NCBI GenBank assembly: GCA_933228675.1
Contig: OW121740.1
Location: 155,981,828-156,045,827 of the forward strand
Source of the DNA: Stomorhina lunata
Taxonomy: Eukaryota; Arthropoda; Insecta; Diptera; Rhiniidae
Length of the DNA: 64,000 nt
Reading direction: 5' to 3'
The notes beneath the pieces are model-generated. The model saw only the letters and a program-made list of their open reading frames with translations, was not told the DNA's origin and searched no databases. Both the position numbers and the translations under genes were made by a program. Below are positions 62,389-64,000 of this stretch, in pieces; the stretch's first letter is position 1, and each line of letters opens with the position of its first letter.

Positions 62389-63622
62389 AAGTGTGTCCCA
62401 ACAAGAACGCAATTTTTAAATTTGGCGTGATTCGAAGTATCATTGTTTGACATTTGAACAATTGTTATTGTTTACTAGTAAAAGGTACGAGGTTAGTAAA
62501 AATGGAGCGCTACACTAATGAATAACGCATTCTCATTGTGAAATTGTTTTACCAAAATAGTAAAAGTTTTGCGGCTACAGTTCGCAATTTGCGATCAATT
62601 TGGGGTCACAATAATGCTCCAAAAGAGTTAACTGTAAATAGATTAATGGATAAATTTGCCGAAACTGGGTCTGTTTGTGATGTAAAGACAACAACGCGCC
62701 TTCAACTAGGCCGATCGACCGAAAATGTCGCAGCTGTAAATGATGATGTCGCTCAAACTCCATCCACCTCAATTCGACACCAAGTTCAGCAAATTGGTGT
62801 CTCCAAATCCACTATGCAGCGAATTTTGACAATAGATTTGCTTCTTCATGCATACAAAGTTCAATTGACTAAGGAACTGAAGCCAGATGACCATAGACAG
62901 CGAAGGGAGTTCGTTAATTGGGTATTGGAGAGACAACATGAAAATGCTGATTTTGCCCATTTCCATCTTGATCAATAGGCAGAATTGTCGCATTTAGGGT
63001 GAGAAAAATCCTCGAGTGATTCACGAGAAGCAAATGCATCCTCAACATGTCGCTGTGTGGTGTGGTTTTTGGGCTGGAGGAATCATTGGACCTTTTTTAT
63101 GAAAATGAGGCAGGTGAAGCGCAAACAGTCAATGGTGTTAGGTATCGTGAAATGATAACCAGCTTTATCTTGCCTATAATTGAATAAATTAATGTGGAGG
63201 GCATGTGGTTTTACCAAGATGGCGCCATATGTCATAAAGCCAGAGAAACAATTCAATTGCTACATCAGTCATTTCCCGGTCGTGTTATTTCGGGTTTTGA
63301 AGACCAGAATTGACAGCCTAGATCGTGCGATTTAACACCTTTAGATTTTTTTCTTTGGGGTTTTTTGAATAAGCGAAAAAGCCGATGACGACTCAAGCCT
63401 TAAAAGAGGAAATTGGACGACGCATTAATGAAATACAGCAGCATTTATGCAAAAAGCTCATTGAAAATGTCATTAAAAGGTCGTGAGTGTGCCAGCAAAG
63501 CCGCGGCGGCCATACATAACCTCATTCTGTCTACTTTACGATATAATAAAGTTTCACGATTTTTTTTAAATATCTTTGTTTTATTTAAAATTTAAAAATT
63601 GCGTTCTAGCTGGGACACCCTT
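62389..63622 (+). mobile_element. Rosa-like mariner, full length but dead
   Basis: Flanked by TA (62387-62388, 63623-63624). The inverted ends are about 37 bp (AAGTGTGTCCCAACAAGAAC and the right complement AAGGGTGTCCCAGCTAGAAC, both leading into GCAATTTTTAAATTT). The transposase starts MERYTNE at 62502 and is interrupted by a stop at once, then runs open at 62538-62978, then further stops and shifts. Later blocks WCGFWAGGIIGPFF, WFYQDGAICHKARETIQLL and SCDLTPLDFFLWGF are still readable. Confidence 0.82.
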
Positions 63623-63624
63623 TA

Positions 63625-64000
63625 GTATGGAAGTGAAACATCTTTATATTATAGAGTCTTTGGTTTAAGGACATTAATGGCGTTCTTCACTTCTTGTATT
63701 GCGGTTTTTCGAGAAATATTCGGTCTTGACAAAGCACCTTTTAACTTGTTTAAATTGAAAAATGATAAAAGATGTTGATTACTATGATAGAGCCATTTGA
63801 ATATCACATAATTCTTTCACTTTCCCGACCCATTGTGTTGGTTATTATATAAATCATTTTGTAATTGTTGTAAATTTTTTCTTTTCCTTTTTATTATTTA
63901 TTTGTTACATTATTTATGTTTGTTTTGTCGTTTAGTTTTTTGCATTTTCTAGATTTTATTTAAAGTTCATGGGGTTTATTGACATTGCTCTGGAATACAA
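63625..64000. other. Right edge, possible non-LTR scrap
   Basis: The minus strand around 63740-63660 can be read as TAIQEVKNAINVLKPKT, faintly like the start of a Jockey-type reverse transcriptase (usually a KNKKAPG block). Too short to be sure. Nothing else seen. Confidence 0.25.

Noticed and set aside
62538..62978. 146-codon host gene
   Set aside because: Lies between mariner inverted ends and matches rosa-type transposase N-termini; a stop follows the true ATG at once.

Overview
The window is a nuclear contig from a higher fly. It is very AT-rich, its genes have short GT-AG introns and fly-type proteins, and its intergenic DNA is full of Dipteran transposon debris. A calyptrate fly such as a blow fly is likely, but that is inference from gene families and repeat style. 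All gene models were built by hand from splice signals and reading-frame continuity, without transcript data.

Genes left to right: (1) an oligopeptidase A-like M3 protein (4069-6336, minus) with a mitochondrial presequence but without any recognisable zinc or catalytic residue; (2) a divergent mitochondrial 3-oxoacyl-ACP synthase, OXSM (6736-8196, plus), about 400 bp away; (3) FANCL, the Fanconi E3 ligase (8638-12082, minus, three exons), whose 10-codon last exon is separated from the rest by a 2.2 kb transposon in the final intron; (4) an MTA1-like NuRD subunit (18512-46947, minus, 13 exons, 831 codons), whose 15.6 kb intron 2 and 8 kb intron 1 hold most of the transposons; (5) NMNAT (49491-54799, plus, six exons, 400 codons) with possible alternative C-terminal exons. 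The MTA1-like gene and NMNAT diverge from a shared 2.5 kb intergenic region.

Mobile DNA: two 2.19 kb HINE/DINE-1-like (Helentron-associated) copies lie in exact inverted register at 1791-3979 and 8702-10890. A BEL/Pao LTR retrotransposon (24482-32817) has LTRs of equal length with no difference found, a 5-bp target duplication, a single in-frame UGA between gag and pol, and an unusual third ORF that repeats the Gag zinc-knuckle region. It sits in a non-LTR relic, which itself sits in an old DD37E mariner. A nearly intact DD37E mariner lies at 57392-58687. The right end (59.4-63.6 kb) is a knot of RTE-like fragments in both orientations, two rosa-like mariners and a MITE. Several kilobases are A/T-rich tandem arrays whose units contain small palindromes.

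The items most worth following are the BEL/Pao third ORF and its UGA, a second UGA-C with a 65-codon open extension at the end of the MTA1-like gene, the M3 pseudopeptidase, and the HINE inverted pair that could invert a segment and cut FANCL. I found no rRNA, intact tRNA or CRISPR.
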